Of a DNA stretch of 5,782 nucleotides, positions 5,219-5,782 are shown piece after piece; position 1 is the stretch's first letter; each line of letters opens with the position of its first letter. Below the pieces are notes generated by a model. That model made no database searches and was not told the DNA's origin. It saw nothing but the letters and a program-made list of their open reading frames with translations. The position numbers and the translations under genes are program-made. The DNA is from Chryseobacterium gleum (GTDB lineage: Bacteria; Bacteroidota; Bacteroidia; Flavobacteriales_D; Crocinitomicaceae). The DNA lies in NCBI GenBank assembly GCA_945877045.1, contig CAMCQW010000137.1, forward strand, positions 1 to 5,782, in the 5' to 3' direction.

Positions 5219-5782
5219 ATGAAAAAGACTTTATTATTTATAGTATTGACAGGCTTATCTTTAGTGAGTAATGCTCAAAATGCGGATGAAATTGTTGCAA
5301 AATATTATGAAGCAATTGGCGGTAAAAAATGGGAAGCTGTAACAGGCATTCTAATGACGGCAAATGTGGATGCTGGTGGAATGAAAATCCCCCTTGAAAT
5401 TGCTCAAATGAGTGATGGTAGGATGTATGCAAAAATTAATTTTCAAGGTCAAGAGATCATTCAAAATGCCTTTGATGGTGTGACCAGCTGGAGTACAAAT
5501 TTTATGACGCAAGAAGCTGAAAAAAGCACCGCTGATGATACTGAAAATACAAAACGTTCTTCTAAGGAATTTCCAAATCCCTTAGTTTCGTATAAGAAGT
5601 TGGGTTATAAGTTGAGTTTAGAAGGTGAAGAGAAAATTGATGGAACGGCTTGTTGGAAGCTGAAATTAGAGAAAAATACGCAGCTCGTTGAAGGAGAAGA
5701 AGTTCCAAACATTGAATATTATTACATAGATAAAGATTCTAATGTTCCCATTATGATGGAGTCGGAAATAAATTCGGGTGAT
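5219..5782 (+). CDS. LolA-like periplasmic protein (outer-membrane lipoprotein-sorting family), N-terminal part
   Basis: The frame is open for 188 codons from the ATG at 5219 to the right edge, with no stop. Residues 1-19 are a Sec signal peptide (MKKTLLFIVLTGLSLVSNA, cleaved before Q20), with no lipobox. The mature start QNADEIVAKYYEAIGGKKWE, the run 'MTANVDAGGMKIPLEIAQMSDGRMYAKINFQGQEIIQNAFDG' pattern (about 48-89) and the later 'YKKLGYKLSLEGEEKIDGTACWKLKL' pattern (about 128-153) are characteristic of flavobacterial proteins annotated as LolA-like or outer-membrane lipoprotein-sorting proteins. Such proteins have a half-barrel fold that carries a lipid or lipidated protein in the periplasm. 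True LolA is about 200 residues; these proteins are usually somewhat longer, and the missing end is probably several dozen residues. Only one mature cysteine is visible (in GTACWKL). A role in lipoprotein transport is inferred from family name only. The gene appears independent of the two upstream genes because of the long spacer. Confidence 0.88.
   Translation, partial: MKKTLLFIVLTGLSLVSNAQNADEIVAKYYEAIGGKKWEAVTGILMTANVDAGGMKIPLEIAQMSDGRMYAKINFQGQEIIQNAFDGVTSWSTNFMTQEAEKSTADDTENTKRSSKEFPNPLVSYKKLGYKLSLEGEEKIDGTACWKLKLEKNTQLVEGEEVPNIEYYYIDKDSNVPIMMESEINSGD

Noticed and set aside
5238..5432. Minus-strand 64-codon open frame
   Set aside because: It is antisense to the LolA-like gene, whose signal peptide and family pattern are clear; the His/Gln/Phe-rich product is typical of a shadow frame.

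Overview
The window looks like a piece of a Bacteroidota chromosome, most likely a flavobacterial or Crocinitomicaceae-like marine or freshwater lineage. This is inferred from four things: the AT-rich sequence; short 'MKK...' signal peptides that end in AQ or SQ; the lack of clear Shine-Dalgarno sites, with A/T-rich leaders instead; and protein families typical of the phylum (a GldM C-terminal-like protein, a LolA-like 'NADEI' protein, thrombospondin type 3 repeats). No species can be named from the sequence alone.

Left half (1-2829), all on the minus strand, read from right to left: a small secreted protein of unknown function (2377-2829); a membrane protein with an N-terminal FHA phosphothreonine-binding domain, one transmembrane helix and three 27-residue Ca2+-binding TSP3 repeats (1480-2265); a Hanks-type Ser/Thr protein kinase with a C-terminal DUF4190-like membrane domain (162-1319); and, 8 bp further on, the first 51 codons of a second Hanks-type kinase (1-153, cut by the window edge). 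Kinases next to an FHA reader suggest a phospho-threonine signalling locus. The FHA protein appears to link the cytoplasmic phospho-reader to an external Ca2+-binding tail.

The 206-bp divergent region 2830-3035 separates the two halves. It carries a candidate flavobacterial-type promoter (TTG-N18-TCATTTTG) for the plus-strand genes, a perfect TAnnTTTG element facing left, an 11-bp direct repeat overlapping the plus-strand promoter, and a small inverted repeat.

Right half (3036-5782), all on the plus strand: a 466-residue secreted protein I do not recognise (3036-4436); 2 bp later a 202-residue secreted protein resembling the periplasmic C-terminal part of the gliding/type IX secretion protein GldM, but without GldM's membrane anchor and N-terminal periplasmic domains (4439-5047); then, after a 171-bp spacer with possible promoter elements, the first 188 codons of a periplasmic LolA-like protein (5219-5782, cut by the window edge). 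The first two are almost certainly co-transcribed. The third probably has its own promoter. No RNA gene, CRISPR array, insertion sequence or integration site was seen, and no intergenic stretch exceeds about 210 bp.
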